Source: Aquimarina sp. RZ0
GTDB lineage: Bacteria > Bacteroidota > Bacteroidia > Flavobacteriales > Flavobacteriaceae
NCBI RefSeq assembly: GCF_008370685.1
Contig: NZ_VTZU01000013.1
Span: 42,657 to 106,656, forward strand
Direction: 5' to 3'
DNA length: 64,000 nucleotides
Shown: piece by piece, positions 9,272 to 18,600 of the stretch
Numbering within the stretch: position 1 is the stretch's first letter
How the letters are laid out: every line of letters begins with the position of its first letter
Notes under the pieces: model-generated
Told to the model about the DNA's origin: nothing
What the model saw: only the letters and a program-made list of their open reading frames with translations
Databases searched by the model: none
Made by a program: the position numbers and the translations under genes

Positions 9272-10528
9272 ATGAAGTACTTTACAATCCCTACAATCAG
9301 TATTCTCTTATTCTGCACCTTTTTTTATACAGAAAGCATAGCACAGACAAAATGGAAATCTTTAAATCATCTGTATAGTATTAAAGGAAAGAGAACTGTA
9401 ACTGGTCATCACAACAGAGAACCTAACTGGGATCCATCAAAACAAACCCGCAGAATCAATGAAGTAACTGGTGAATATCCTGGATTATGGGGAGGTGATT
9501 TCTTATTTAGTTCAGAAGATATTCAATATCGCTGGAAAATGACTGAACAGGCTATTATAGAATGGAACAACGGAGCTATTGTGAGTTTAATGTGGCACGC
9601 TTGTAATCCTGCAAAATCCCAACCCTGTGGTTTTGATGGTAATGGAGTAAGAAGCAAATTATCATCCTGGGAATGGGAGCAGTTATTAAGAAATGGAACC
9701 CCTATTAATACCAAATGGAAAGAAATGATGGATGAAGTGGCTTTCTACCTTCAAAGATTAGAAGATAATGGTGTAGAAGTATTTTTCAGACCTTTACACG
9801 AGATCAATAATAACTTTTCATGGTGGGGTGGAGTGAAAAGGAATAACAGATCTAAACGTTTATATCGACTTACTCAAAACTATTTTAAAAATGTTAAAGG
9901 TCTAAGCAACCTTATTTTTGTCTTTGATGTAGACGATTCTAATTATGACTGGTGGAGCTACAACCCTGGCGGAAGGTACTGGGATGTATTTGCAGTCGAT
10001 ATGTATAATAAGGGCTATACCACCAGAACCTATAATAAAGCCAAAAATTTCGCTGGAAGCAAACCTATGGGTATAGGCGAATTTGAGTTTATTCCTTCTC
10101 CTCAAGTTATAGCAAGTCAACCTAATTGGACTTTCTTTATGGGATGGGCAGAACTTGTTTTCGAAAGAAATAGTACCCGACAAATTCAAGACACTTATTT
10201 TTCATATCGAACAACAACATTACGCGATATGCCCGGATGGAGAAATTCAAGAAAGGAATCGCTATATCAAGAAAAAAACACATTGCTAAACAATCAATTA
10301 TCAGTAGTCCCAAATCCATCAGTTGATGGCTTTTTTTCTATTAAATTTCCAAAAAAAGGGAACTATGAATTACTAATAAGCGACATGCTTGGCAAAGTAA
10401 TTAAAACAGTAGATATAACTCAGGGCACTGAACCTATCGAGATCGAACTTAACAAAAAACCAGGAATCTATACCTTGACCGCAATGGGGTTTTCACAAAT
10501 GTATACTAAAAAGCTAGTCATAAAATAA
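9272..10528 (+). CDS. Secreted GH26 endo-beta-mannanase-like enzyme with T9SS sorting domain
   Basis: 418 residues. A signal peptide (ISILLFCTFFYTESIAQ) is followed by a GH26 (beta/alpha)8 domain: the start TVTGHHNREPNW, SLMWHACNP, the acid/base segment FFRPLHEIN with Glu177, the downstream FSWWGG, and the nucleophile segment MGIGEFEFIP with Glu270 as the likely nucleophile. The last ~75 residues (VVPNPSVDGFFSIKFP through GIYTLTAMG to KKLVIK) form a T9SS type A sorting domain, so the enzyme is exported through type IX secretion. Most GH26 members cut beta-1,4-mannan; some are beta-1,3-xylanases, which I cannot exclude. It stands alone, divergent from the PL8 gene. Confidence 0.9.
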   Translation: MKYFTIPTISILLFCTFFYTESIAQTKWKSLNHLYSIKGKRTVTGHHNREPNWDPSKQTRRINEVTGEYPGLWGGDFLFSSEDIQYRWKMTEQAIIEWNNGAIVSLMWHACNPAKSQPCGFDGNGVRSKLSSWEWEQLLRNGTPINTKWKEMMDEVAFYLQRLEDNGVEVFFRPLHEINNNFSWWGGVKRNNRSKRLYRLTQNYFKNVKGLSNLIFVFDVDDSNYDWWSYNPGGRYWDVFAVDMYNKGYTTRTYNKAKNFAGSKPMGIGEFEFIPSPQVIASQPNWTFFMGWAELVFERNSTRQIQDTYFSYRTTTLRDMPGWRNSRKESLYQEKNTLLNNQLSVVPNPSVDGFFSIKFPKKGNYELLISDMLGKVIKTVDITQGTEPIEIELNKKPGIYTLTAMGFSQMYTKKLVIK

Positions 10529-10563
10529 ATTATAATAACAAGGAATAATCTCGTTTGTTGTCA

Positions 10564-10709
10564 ATTATACAGATGTATGATACACTTTTAATGAGTGAGG
10601 TATTCAGAATCTCTCAGTTCTTATAAACCTTACCTTAATCTCGAAAGAATTTAGTTTCTGAAACAAAATTGATTTTTGATCAAAAAAATGTATCATACAT
10701 CTGCATTAC
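10564..10709. repeat. Inverted-repeat-bounded segment downstream of GH26 gene
   Basis: CAGATGTATGATACA at 10570-10584 is repeated exactly inverted at 10689-10703, with partial pairing extending a few bases outwards. The 104-bp interior is noncoding. It could be a small non-autonomous element or a hairpin; no clear target duplication was found. Confidence 0.5.
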
Positions 10710-10830
10710 TATTCTGAATTTAGCGCTTGTCTAAAAGTCGTACTTCCTGAAAACAGAAATTTTAAAAGCCGTGAGGTCGCTTCAAACAATTCAAATATCT
10801 CGATATCCTTTTTATTTAATAGTGTACTCA

Positions 10831-10990
10831 TACGATTTATGATTAAAAAATTCGTATAAATTCATTGAATTATTTTTTCTTTATTCAAGGCAAAAAAATC
10901 AAGCATAGCTATAGCTACGGTTTATTTTTTAAACGAAGTAGAAAGGAAAAAGAAACGATGAATATGCGAAATTTTTAGTTATAAATCGTA
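10831..10990 (+). mobile_element. 160-bp palindromic MITE, copy 1
   Basis: Ends in TACGATTT...AAATCGTA and is flanked on both sides by TCA (10828-10830 and 10991-10993), a 3-bp target duplication. The ~27-bp terminal inverted repeats are imperfect, and the two halves pair over the full length around a central TAGCTATAGCTA. It differs from the other three copies at two visible positions (TTTATGATT for TTTGTGATT, TTATTCAAGG for TTATGCAAGG). Confidence 0.88.
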
Positions 10991-11075
10991 TCAGAACCTC
11001 AAACTATAGACTTTTAATGTATACTCTTTTTAAACCATATTACAAACTATAAAACAATAAAAAAGAGTTCGTTAT

Positions 11076-11230
11076 TATCATAATTTAAAAACAATACAAG
11101 AAGCTAAAACAGCTGTGTTCGATTATATAGAGGTGTGGTATAATAGAAAAAGATCACCCTCTTCATTTAAGATATAAAATTCCTAATAGAAGTCGAATCA
11201 CAATTTTATGAATTTAAAAATATAGTATAG
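11076..11230 (+). pseudogene. IS3-family transposase remnant, C-terminal fragment
   Basis: Reading from 11076 gives YHNLKTIQEAKTAVFDYIEV and then WYNRKR, the conserved end of the IS3/IS150 integrase-core transposase (normally ...YIE-WYNRKRRHS). The frame breaks after WYNRKRSPS. Other frames continue with LHLRYKIPNRS and, at 11202-11230, QFYEFKNIV and a stop, matching the expected tail. Only ~50 codons remain, with at least two frameshifts, so the gene is dead. A possible right end of the element (GAACACTTGTCTAAAATGAG) lies near 11290. Confidence 0.75.
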
Positions 11231-11480
11231 GTCTTAGAAAAATTGTCAGAATTTCTCTTGCAAATTCACTATTTTAATGGGTTTTCCCGAACACTTGTCT
11301 AAAATGAGATAGATGAGTTTACAGATAAAAGTCTGTAAAAACAACCTCTTGATCTCAATTTATTACTATTTAGCAGAATGCACAACTTTTCTGCATACAT
11401 CACGGGTTAATATTATTTAAATTTAAAGGTAGGGTGTTTTAAAAGTAATGCGTTTATACTATATAATCACACACAAAAAA

Positions 11481-13274
11481 ATGATGACAAGTAGAATTAT
11501 ATTACTAGCATTTTCTTTTATTACTTACATTTCGGGTTTTTCTCAAACGAAGGGAGATAAATTATTTGACTCCACTAAAATTCATGAATTAAGAATTACT
11601 TCAAAAACAGATCCAAATCTTTATCAAACATTACAAGATGATGTAGACACACCTGATGACCGACCTTATTATCAGGTTGATATGAAGTTTGATGGCGAGA
11701 AAATTGAATCTGTTGGTATACGGACTAAAGGAAGAAGCTCCGCTAGAAGAGAACAAGTACCCATGAAAATCGATATCAATGAATTTGTACCTGATCAGGA
11801 GTTTGATGGTATGAAAAAAATTAATCTCACTAATAGTTATGTTGATGAGTTCCGCCAAAAAGATAGGATATCCTATGAACTATTTAGACGTGCAGGAGTA
11901 CCCGCTCCAAGAAGCTCTTATGTAGAGGTGTATGTTAATGATGAGTTTATCAATATTTATCTGTTAGTGCAGCAAATAGATAAAACATTTATAAAAGATC
12001 ATTTTGCAGATGCAGGAAGTTTATCAAAATATACCTCTAAACATAAACGTGAATTAAAATACGGGCTTGATGTATTTGGCAATTTTGGAGATATGCATCT
12101 AGGCGATATAAACCCACAATTATTCCAGGAAGTTTATTTTCGAGATTTTCTAAAGTTTATTGTAATCAATGATGTGATAAAAGCGGTGGATAATTTTCCT
12201 CATACTAATTATTATACCTATTACAGTGAAAAGAGTAAATTATTTCACTTTTTACCTTGGGATTATAACTTTACTTTTAGAGGAGATGTTAATGCTGGTA
12301 CAATTCAGCCACGATGGCAATTAGACATCATTTGGAACACCCCAGAATACAAAAAATTATATCTTGAGGTAGCTTGTGAACTTAGTCAATATCTTTTTGA
12401 TACATCATTTATAGAAGAACTAATTAGTAATAATGAAGCTGTGATGGCTAGTAATTCTCAAGGAGTTACTGTAACATCGGCAGCAGAATTAAGAACATGG
12501 ATTGATAAGAGAAGAGGTTGGTTACAAGATCAACTTACTATTGAAGGAGTAAGCTGTCGTGATTATTCGTATCCATTACAGCCTGGGGATCTTGTTATTA
12601 ACGAATTTGTTGCTTCTAGTGATAACACAGGAGGAATACAAGAGCCTGACGGAGGGACTCCTGATTGGATAGAGTTATATAATAACACCAACCAGGACAT
12701 TGTACTAGATCAGCATTTCTATCTTAGTGATGATATTGATTTTCCTAAAAAATGGAATTTTATTTCTGAAGTTACCATCCCTGCCAATGGATATTTGATT
12801 TTATGGGCAGATCGGGATATTCATCAGCAAGGTATTCATACGAACTTTCAAATTAAAAAGTCAAGAGGTAACCTTTTACTGGTATATGAGGATCTCACTA
12901 TTATAGATCAAGTTAATTATGGGGCACAAGAACTCAATAAAGCTTATGCCCGAGTGCCTAATGGAACAGGAGATTTTATGATACAAGATCCGACTTTTAA
13001 TACTAATAATGAACCAGTATTATCAATAGATGACCAGATCAAAGACAAAGTTACAATTGCTTTATATCCTAATCCTGTCAAAGAAACCTTAAAAATTTCT
13101 ACTACAAGCAAGGTCAAGAGCCTAACACTTTATTCCTTAATGGGACAAGAGTTAGCACAACAAACAAAGGTTACCGAAGAAATGAATGTAGCTTCTATTC
13201 CCAAAGGAACGTACTTTATTGACGTACAAACAGTGGACGGAAATAGTGAAGTCGTAAAATTTATTAAAGAATAG
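11481..13274 (+). CDS. Secreted CotH-family protein with lamin-tail domain and T9SS sorting domain
   Basis: 597 residues from the ATG at 11481; an ATG at 11448 gives 11 more residues, but the signal peptide (MMTSRIILLAFSFITYISGF) starts at the later one. Residues ~35-340 are a CotH domain, with GIRTKGRSSARR, KINLTNSYVD, the AGVPAPRSSYVEVYVN block and FLPWDYNFTFRGD. CotH proteins are atypical protein kinases or structural coat proteins. Residues ~375-510 form a lamin-tail domain (LVINEFVASSDN, DWIELYNNT, GYLILWADRD). The last ~70 residues (ALYPNPVKETLKIS to GTYFIDVQT) are a T9SS type A signal. It is probably a surface or secreted protein; the substrate is unknown. No operon partner; the preceding 900 bp is insertion debris. 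Confidence 0.87.
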   Translation: MMTSRIILLAFSFITYISGFSQTKGDKLFDSTKIHELRITSKTDPNLYQTLQDDVDTPDDRPYYQVDMKFDGEKIESVGIRTKGRSSARREQVPMKIDINEFVPDQEFDGMKKINLTNSYVDEFRQKDRISYELFRRAGVPAPRSSYVEVYVNDEFINIYLLVQQIDKTFIKDHFADAGSLSKYTSKHKRELKYGLDVFGNFGDMHLGDINPQLFQEVYFRDFLKFIVINDVIKAVDNFPHTNYYTYYSEKSKLFHFLPWDYNFTFRGDVNAGTIQPRWQLDIIWNTPEYKKLYLEVACELSQYLFDTSFIEELISNNEAVMASNSQGVTVTSAAELRTWIDKRRGWLQDQLTIEGVSCRDYSYPLQPGDLVINEFVASSDNTGGIQEPDGGTPDWIELYNNTNQDIVLDQHFYLSDDIDFPKKWNFISEVTIPANGYLILWADRDIHQQGIHTNFQIKKSRGNLLLVYEDLTIIDQVNYGAQELNKAYARVPNGTGDFMIQDPTFNTNNEPVLSIDDQIKDKVTIALYPNPVKETLKISTTSKVKSLTLYSLMGQELAQQTKVTEEMNVASIPKGTYFIDVQTVDGNSEVVKFIKE

Positions 13275-13554
13275 TGTACATCGACTACAGGATGTTACTA
13301 TAACAATTTTGAAGAAATAGAAATTCAAGATTTATTAGTTGTAAATCTTGGATTTTCTTTTGTTTTTAAAAATTATGATTAGATGGTAAATAGTACCTGG
13401 TCGGGAATACAGCAAAATCAAATTTGAATATTAATTTCTTTTGCAAAACCTATTATCACCTTTTTGTGTATATTAGTTTTTTAATGATATCCAATTTTTA
13501 TAGTTTTTTCTAAAAGAAGGAAAGCTTGATGTTTAATTGTTTTCTAAATTATGT

Positions 13555-14403
13555 ATGATGATACTCAAAATCAGAGCTGTTTTTGTTGAAATACTTGCCA
13601 GTACTTTAGGAAATTTATTAGTGCTATTACAACCCAAAAAAGCGAATCAGTTATCAGAAAACGGAGTCACTTTGGTGTTAAACAATTTAAGTTTAACAGA
13701 ACGCTTAATGCGCAGAGCCATATTGAAGAAAGTCGAAAATAAACAAGATTATGAGACATTAGCAGCAATGCACCAAAACTATTGGACAAAACAAGGTGCC
13801 GATTTTTTTGAAGCGACCAACACTACTTTTGAGAAGAATTTCTTACCAGATTGTTCCTTTATTTTTGAGCTTCTCAAAGATGAATTATCAAATCAATCAG
13901 AAACATTTAATACACTGGTAGAAATTGGCACAGGGAATGGAAATGTTTTAGAATATCTGAGTTCAGAATTTCCTGATATCAATCATTTTGTAGGGATTGA
14001 TCTCAGCCAAGTTCAAGTAAATATAAATATCGAAAAATTCAGCACAAATAAAAGACTTGAGTTTGTAGCCTCAGATGGTTTTGAATGGGTTAAAAAACAT
14101 GGTAAAGAGAATACTATTTTTGTAACATCAAGAGGTGTACTAGAGTATTTTACAGAAGAACGGCTACAAACATTTCTAAAGAAAATAAACAGTTTGGGTA
14201 ATACTATCTTTATTGCTATAGAACCTAATGGTACAGATCATAATTTTGACATAAACTCTGGGTCTCAACCTTATGGCCCTGAACGCTCATTTTCACATAA
14301 CTACCCTAAACTCTTTAAAAATGCAGGCTTTAGTATATGGCATCTGTCTTATAAACCACTTCATGAATCCTCCAAACTCAGTTTTATTGGGGTAAAAAAT
14401 TAG
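13555..14403 (+). CDS. Class I SAM-dependent methyltransferase
   Basis: About 282 residues from the ATG at 13555; a TTG at 13537 adds six residues and is less likely. Residues ~115-230 show a Rossmann methyltransferase fold: the SAM-binding motif LVEIGTGNGNVLEYL, then HFVGIDLS, a DGFEW loop and the beta-strand TIFIAIEPNG. The N-terminal ~90 residues are helical with no motif I recognise. Its substrate is not evident. It lies 1.2 kb upstream of the NRPS/PKS genes, same strand, separated by one minus-strand membrane gene, so tailoring of that product is possible but unproven. Confidence 0.8.
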   Translation: MMILKIRAVFVEILASTLGNLLVLLQPKKANQLSENGVTLVLNNLSLTERLMRRAILKKVENKQDYETLAAMHQNYWTKQGADFFEATNTTFEKNFLPDCSFIFELLKDELSNQSETFNTLVEIGTGNGNVLEYLSSEFPDINHFVGIDLSQVQVNINIEKFSTNKRLEFVASDGFEWVKKHGKENTIFVTSRGVLEYFTEERLQTFLKKINSLGNTIFIAIEPNGTDHNFDINSGSQPYGPERSFSHNYPKLFKNAGFSIWHLSYKPLHESSKLSFIGVKN

Positions 14404-14492
14404 GATGTATTCATAAAAAAATCCTTCTCTGAAAAAGTCTCAACTCCAAAGTGCTTCTATAAAACACTGTAATCTCTCAGAGTCAAAAAAAC

Positions 14493-15275
14493 TCAATCAC
14501 TTTTCACTTCTTTTTTGATTGGATTCATAAAATACATAAAAGCTAACATCGTTAGAAAATAAATAGTAGCAAATGCTGAATAGGTTGGGATACCACCAAC
14601 CGTTGGAGAAACAGGTAATAATATTATAGACATATTCAGCATATATTGTAATATCCATACGCAAATACCACTTTTGGTTTGTGCATAGATAATGGCACAC
14701 ATCCCTGCTGCACCCATCATATTTAAAAATAAAGGCCATGCGGGAAGGTCTTCAATAACACCTGTATTGATATACACAGATGGAATCCACCATAAAGCCC
14801 AAACAATACCAATAATTTGACTTGCATAAAATGGTTTCATCATTTTTGATAAGGTACGAACTGAATAACTCACCCATACAACTTCTCCCATAAATGCCCA
14901 GGTCAGTAAAAAAAAACTATTCCTTAAGGTTGGAACATTCAATTTTAAAAGTGCATAATAATCAATGTCATAATAAATAGATTTCAGAAACAAAGTAAAG
15001 GCAGCCAGCGTTAATGCAAATGACAAACTAAACAGATACCACATCGGATTAATTTTCCAGATTAACATCGGTCTAAATACATCCTTTATCCCCTCATTGC
15101 CTTTTGTAAATTTTACAATGCAAATTAATAAGAATAAAAGTGCATAAAAACGACCATGAGTATATACAAAACCAGTAATAATCCCTTTGCTATTGGCATA
15201 CGTAATAATGGTGTTAATTAAAGGAGCAAGCACTAAAAATATCCAAATTTCATACTTCTTTATAAAATCTTTCAT
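14493..15275 (-). CDS. CPBP-like (Abi) membrane protein, divergent active site
   Basis: 260 residues with about eight hydrophobic spans. The layout resembles CPBP intramembrane metalloproteases: a mid-protein GEVVWVSYSVRTL where the family has EExxxR, and IVWALWWIPSVY where the family has a His-containing second motif. The second Glu and the His appear replaced (EV and W), so a catalytic role is doubtful. Transcribed away from the NRPS/PKS gene and convergent with the methyltransferase. It could be a resistance or immunity protein for the peptide product; that is inference. Confidence 0.6.
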   Translation of the reverse strand: MKDFIKKYEIWIFLVLAPLINTIITYANSKGIITGFVYTHGRFYALLFLLICIVKFTKGNEGIKDVFRPMLIWKINPMWYLFSLSFALTLAAFTLFLKSIYYDIDYYALLKLNVPTLRNSFFLLTWAFMGEVVWVSYSVRTLSKMMKPFYASQIIGIVWALWWIPSVYINTGVIEDLPAWPLFLNMMGAAGMCAIIYAQTKSGICVWILQYMLNMSIILLPVSPTVGGIPTYSAFATIYFLTMLAFMYFMNPIKKEVKSD

Positions 15276-15506
15276 AGTTTTCTTTAATAATATTTGTTTT
15301 ATAGAGTCCTTGGATTAAAAATCATAACCTTCTTACCAAATTGATTAATTTTTTAGAAAAAAGAGGATTTTAACACGCTTAATTACGTAATCTGGAAAAG
15401 TTTATTCATTTTTATAGTCTATGTAATCTTATACTCATAAAATATTATATCTCCCCAAAACCCTACTGAATCTAGCTATTAGCAGGTAAATCTAATCAAT
15501 TAATCC

Positions 15507-15523
15507 ACACTCAATTTGAGTGT
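15507..15523. promoter_or_regulatory. Perfect palindrome, candidate operator
   Basis: ACACTCAATTTGAGTGT: 8-bp arms around a single T. It sits 122 bp before the NRPS/PKS start and ~47 bp upstream of the candidate -7 box, a position suited to an activator or repressor. No local regulator gene was found. Confidence 0.4.
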
Positions 15524-15569
15524 AAATTTATAAGTATTATTATTAATTAGGCGCTTCTAAAATATTTTT

Positions 15570-15577
15570 TAAATTTG
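15570..15577 (+). promoter_or_regulatory. Candidate Bacteroidota -7 promoter box for NRPS/PKS
   Basis: TAAATTTG fits the TAnnTTTG consensus, 69 bp before the start codon. No convincing -33 TTTG lies at the proper distance, so this is tentative. Confidence 0.3.
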
Positions 15578-15645
15578 AAATGCTAAAAATTACTTATTTA
15601 ATTGTTAATTTTAGTTAATTTTTACAAGGGAAATATAAACAAAAG

Positions 15646-18600
15646 ATGAAACTTGCTACTACAATACAAGGCTCGGTACTTGAGTATCCGAAATCAACGC
15701 TTCATGAACTTATAGACAAACAATCTATGGCGAATCCTAACGCGATCGCCATAGAGTTTAATACTATAAAAATTCAGTATAGCGAGCTTCAAAAAAGAAT
15801 TCACCAAACAGCTCATTATTTGTGGGATCAAGGGGTTCGACCCGGTCAAATTGTTGCACTTTCTCTGGATAGATCCCCCGAATTGATAGTCTCTATGTTT
15901 GCTATTCTGCAATGCGGTGCCGCCTATGTCCCTATCGATGTGCATTATCCCAAAAAGAGATTAGAGACTATCATTACAGATTCCAAAGCAAGTTATGTAC
16001 TATGTGAATCTTCAAAAAACTATCTTCCGGATACATCAAAAAATATATTTGTTGAAGATATTTTACAAAAGCGAGGTAGTTTCCCTGCAAAATCACTCTA
16101 CCTAAAAATAGATCCTCAATCCGTAGCGTATATCATCTATACTTCTGGATCTACAGGTAAACCCAAAGGAGTTCAGGTATCTCACCAAAACACGATCAAT
16201 CTTATTTATTCTATGGGAATAGAACCAGGGATCAATAGTCACGATACGATTTTTGCTGTTACTACCATTTCTTTTGATGCTATGGTGATGGAAACATTTC
16301 TTCCTCTGATCCACGGTGCATCTATATCTATTGTAGATGAAGAAACGAGACTTGATGGGCAACTATTACTAGAAAAAGCATCCAAGAACAACATCACTAT
16401 GATGTGGGGTACTCCGAGCATATGGCAGATACTTCTAGATTCGGGCTGGAAAAAACCGCTTAATATTAAAGCATTAATCGGAGGAGAACCTGTACCTCTA
16501 AATTTGGCTCATAAACTTCTGGATCTCTGTAGCGAATTGTGGAATATTTATGGCCCAACAGAAACTACAGTATGTGCTTTTCTAACACAAATCACTAAGA
16601 ATGATGATCCAATTACTATAGGCAGACCTGTTGCCAATACATATGCGTATTTATTAGATAAAAAAGGCACCCCTGTAGTACCTGGAGAAGTAGGAGAAAT
16701 AGCTATAGGTGGAGATGGAGTATCACTAGGATATTTAAACAGACCCGAATTAACCGATAAAAACTTTCTTGAAGATCCTTTTATTTCGAAAACAGGAAAT
16801 AAAATATATCTATCTGGTGATTTAGGAAAATTGTTACCAAATGGTCAAGTACAATGTCTTGGACGAAGAGATCAGCAGGTCAAAGTGAGAGGTCACCGCA
16901 TTGAATTAGGTGAGATTGAATCAGTTCTTGATACACTCCCTAGTATCGAAAAAAATGCAGTAATCGTTAGTAATTTGACAGGAGGAGAACCAAAACTGGT
17001 TGCCTATTTACAATCAGCAATATTAGAACAAGATACAAATACTGTTCGGAAACAGCTTGAAGAGATTTTACCGGATCATATGATTCCTTCGATTTTCATG
17101 TGGATTGATGAGTTTCCAATTACCATCAATGGTAAAATTGACAAGAAAAAACTACCAGCACCCGAATATGTAAGACCAGATTCAGCATCTCTTTTTAAAA
17201 AGCCACATACAAAACTAGAAAAAGATATTGCCTCCATATGGAGTAAATTTCTTCAAATACCAAACATTGGTATTGATGATAACTTTTTTGAGTTAGGAGG
17301 AACTTCTCTCCTAACGCAAAAAGTAGCTACCTCGATGAGACAACTTTTGAAACTGAAAATTCCGGTGACTAAAATCTATCAGTATCCTACAATAAGTTTA
17401 GTAGCCAAGTACCTTGAAAAAGATTCAGAACCAGATTCTTTAATAGAGTATTCAACACAAACAAAAAACAAAACCACTACGAGTGATGTCGCCATTATTG
17501 GAATGGCAGGCAGATTTCCTGGAGCCTCTTCTATTGAGGCATTGTGGGAAGTACTTAAGGAAGGGAAAGAAACCATTTCTTTTTTCACACCAGAAGAGCT
17601 TGATAAGACCATTCCCGGATCGCTACGTAACGATCCTCTATATATAAGAGCAAGAGGCATTGTGCCTTCTGCAAAAGAATTTGATGCTGCATTTTTTGGT
17701 ATGAACCCAAAACTCGCAGAAGCTATGGATCCACAACAGCGATTATTTTTAGAAATTGCATGGGAGGTTCTTGAACAATCCGGACATCTCCCTAAACACT
17801 ATAAAGGAAGTATCGGAGTGTATGCAGGAACTGGGACAAACACCTATTATAAAAACAATATACTACCCAATCAGAAAGTATTAAATCGTATAGGAACGCT
17901 TCAAGCCAATACAGTAAATGAAAAAGATTATATCTCTTCTCGAACTGCATATCACCTGAATCTTAAAGGACCAGCCGTCAGTGTTCAATCTGCCTGCTCC
18001 ACTTCATTACTTGCTATTGCCGAAGCTGTTGAAGCCATTCGCAATAATCAATGTAGTATCGCCATCGCTGGGGGATCGAGTGTAACAGCACCGATATATA
18101 GTGGTCATCTGTATCAAGAAGGTTCTATGTTGAGTTCTGATGGACATTGCCGTTCTTTTGATGCGGATGCCAAAGGAACCGTATTTAGTGATGGTGCGGG
18201 AGTCGTTCTCTTAAAAAGTCTGGAGCGCGCAAAAAAAGATGGAGATTTTATTTATGGTGTCATAAAAGGAGTAGGGATTAACAATGACGGTGGCGGTAAA
18301 GGTAGTTTTACTGCTCCTAGTTCAGAAGGGCAGGCGGATGCTATTAGTAGAGCACTTCATGACAGTCAAATCTTACCTTCATCCATTAGTTATATCGAAG
18401 CACATGGTACGGCTACTCCGCTGGGTGATCCCATCGAAATGGAGGGCCTGCACAAGGCTTTTGGAAAACAAGATCAAAAATCCTATTGCGCTATAGGTTC
18501 TATAAAAAGTAATATGGGACACCTTACCGCAGCTGCAGGTGTTGCCGGTTTAATCAAAACTATATTGTCGATGCATCATCGGCAGATACCACCTTCTTTA

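Larger units (their letters stand above)
15276..15645. other. Divergent regulatory region upstream of NRPS/PKS
   Basis: 370 bp between the CPBP-like gene (minus) and the NRPS/PKS operon (plus). It contains a perfect 17-bp palindrome (15507-15523) and a Bacteroidota-type -7 match (15570-15577). No coding frame. Confidence 0.6.

Noticed and set aside
10831..10990. Simple intrinsic terminator
   Set aside because: The 160-bp length, repeated copies and flanking target duplications show a mobile element, even if it can also form a hairpin.
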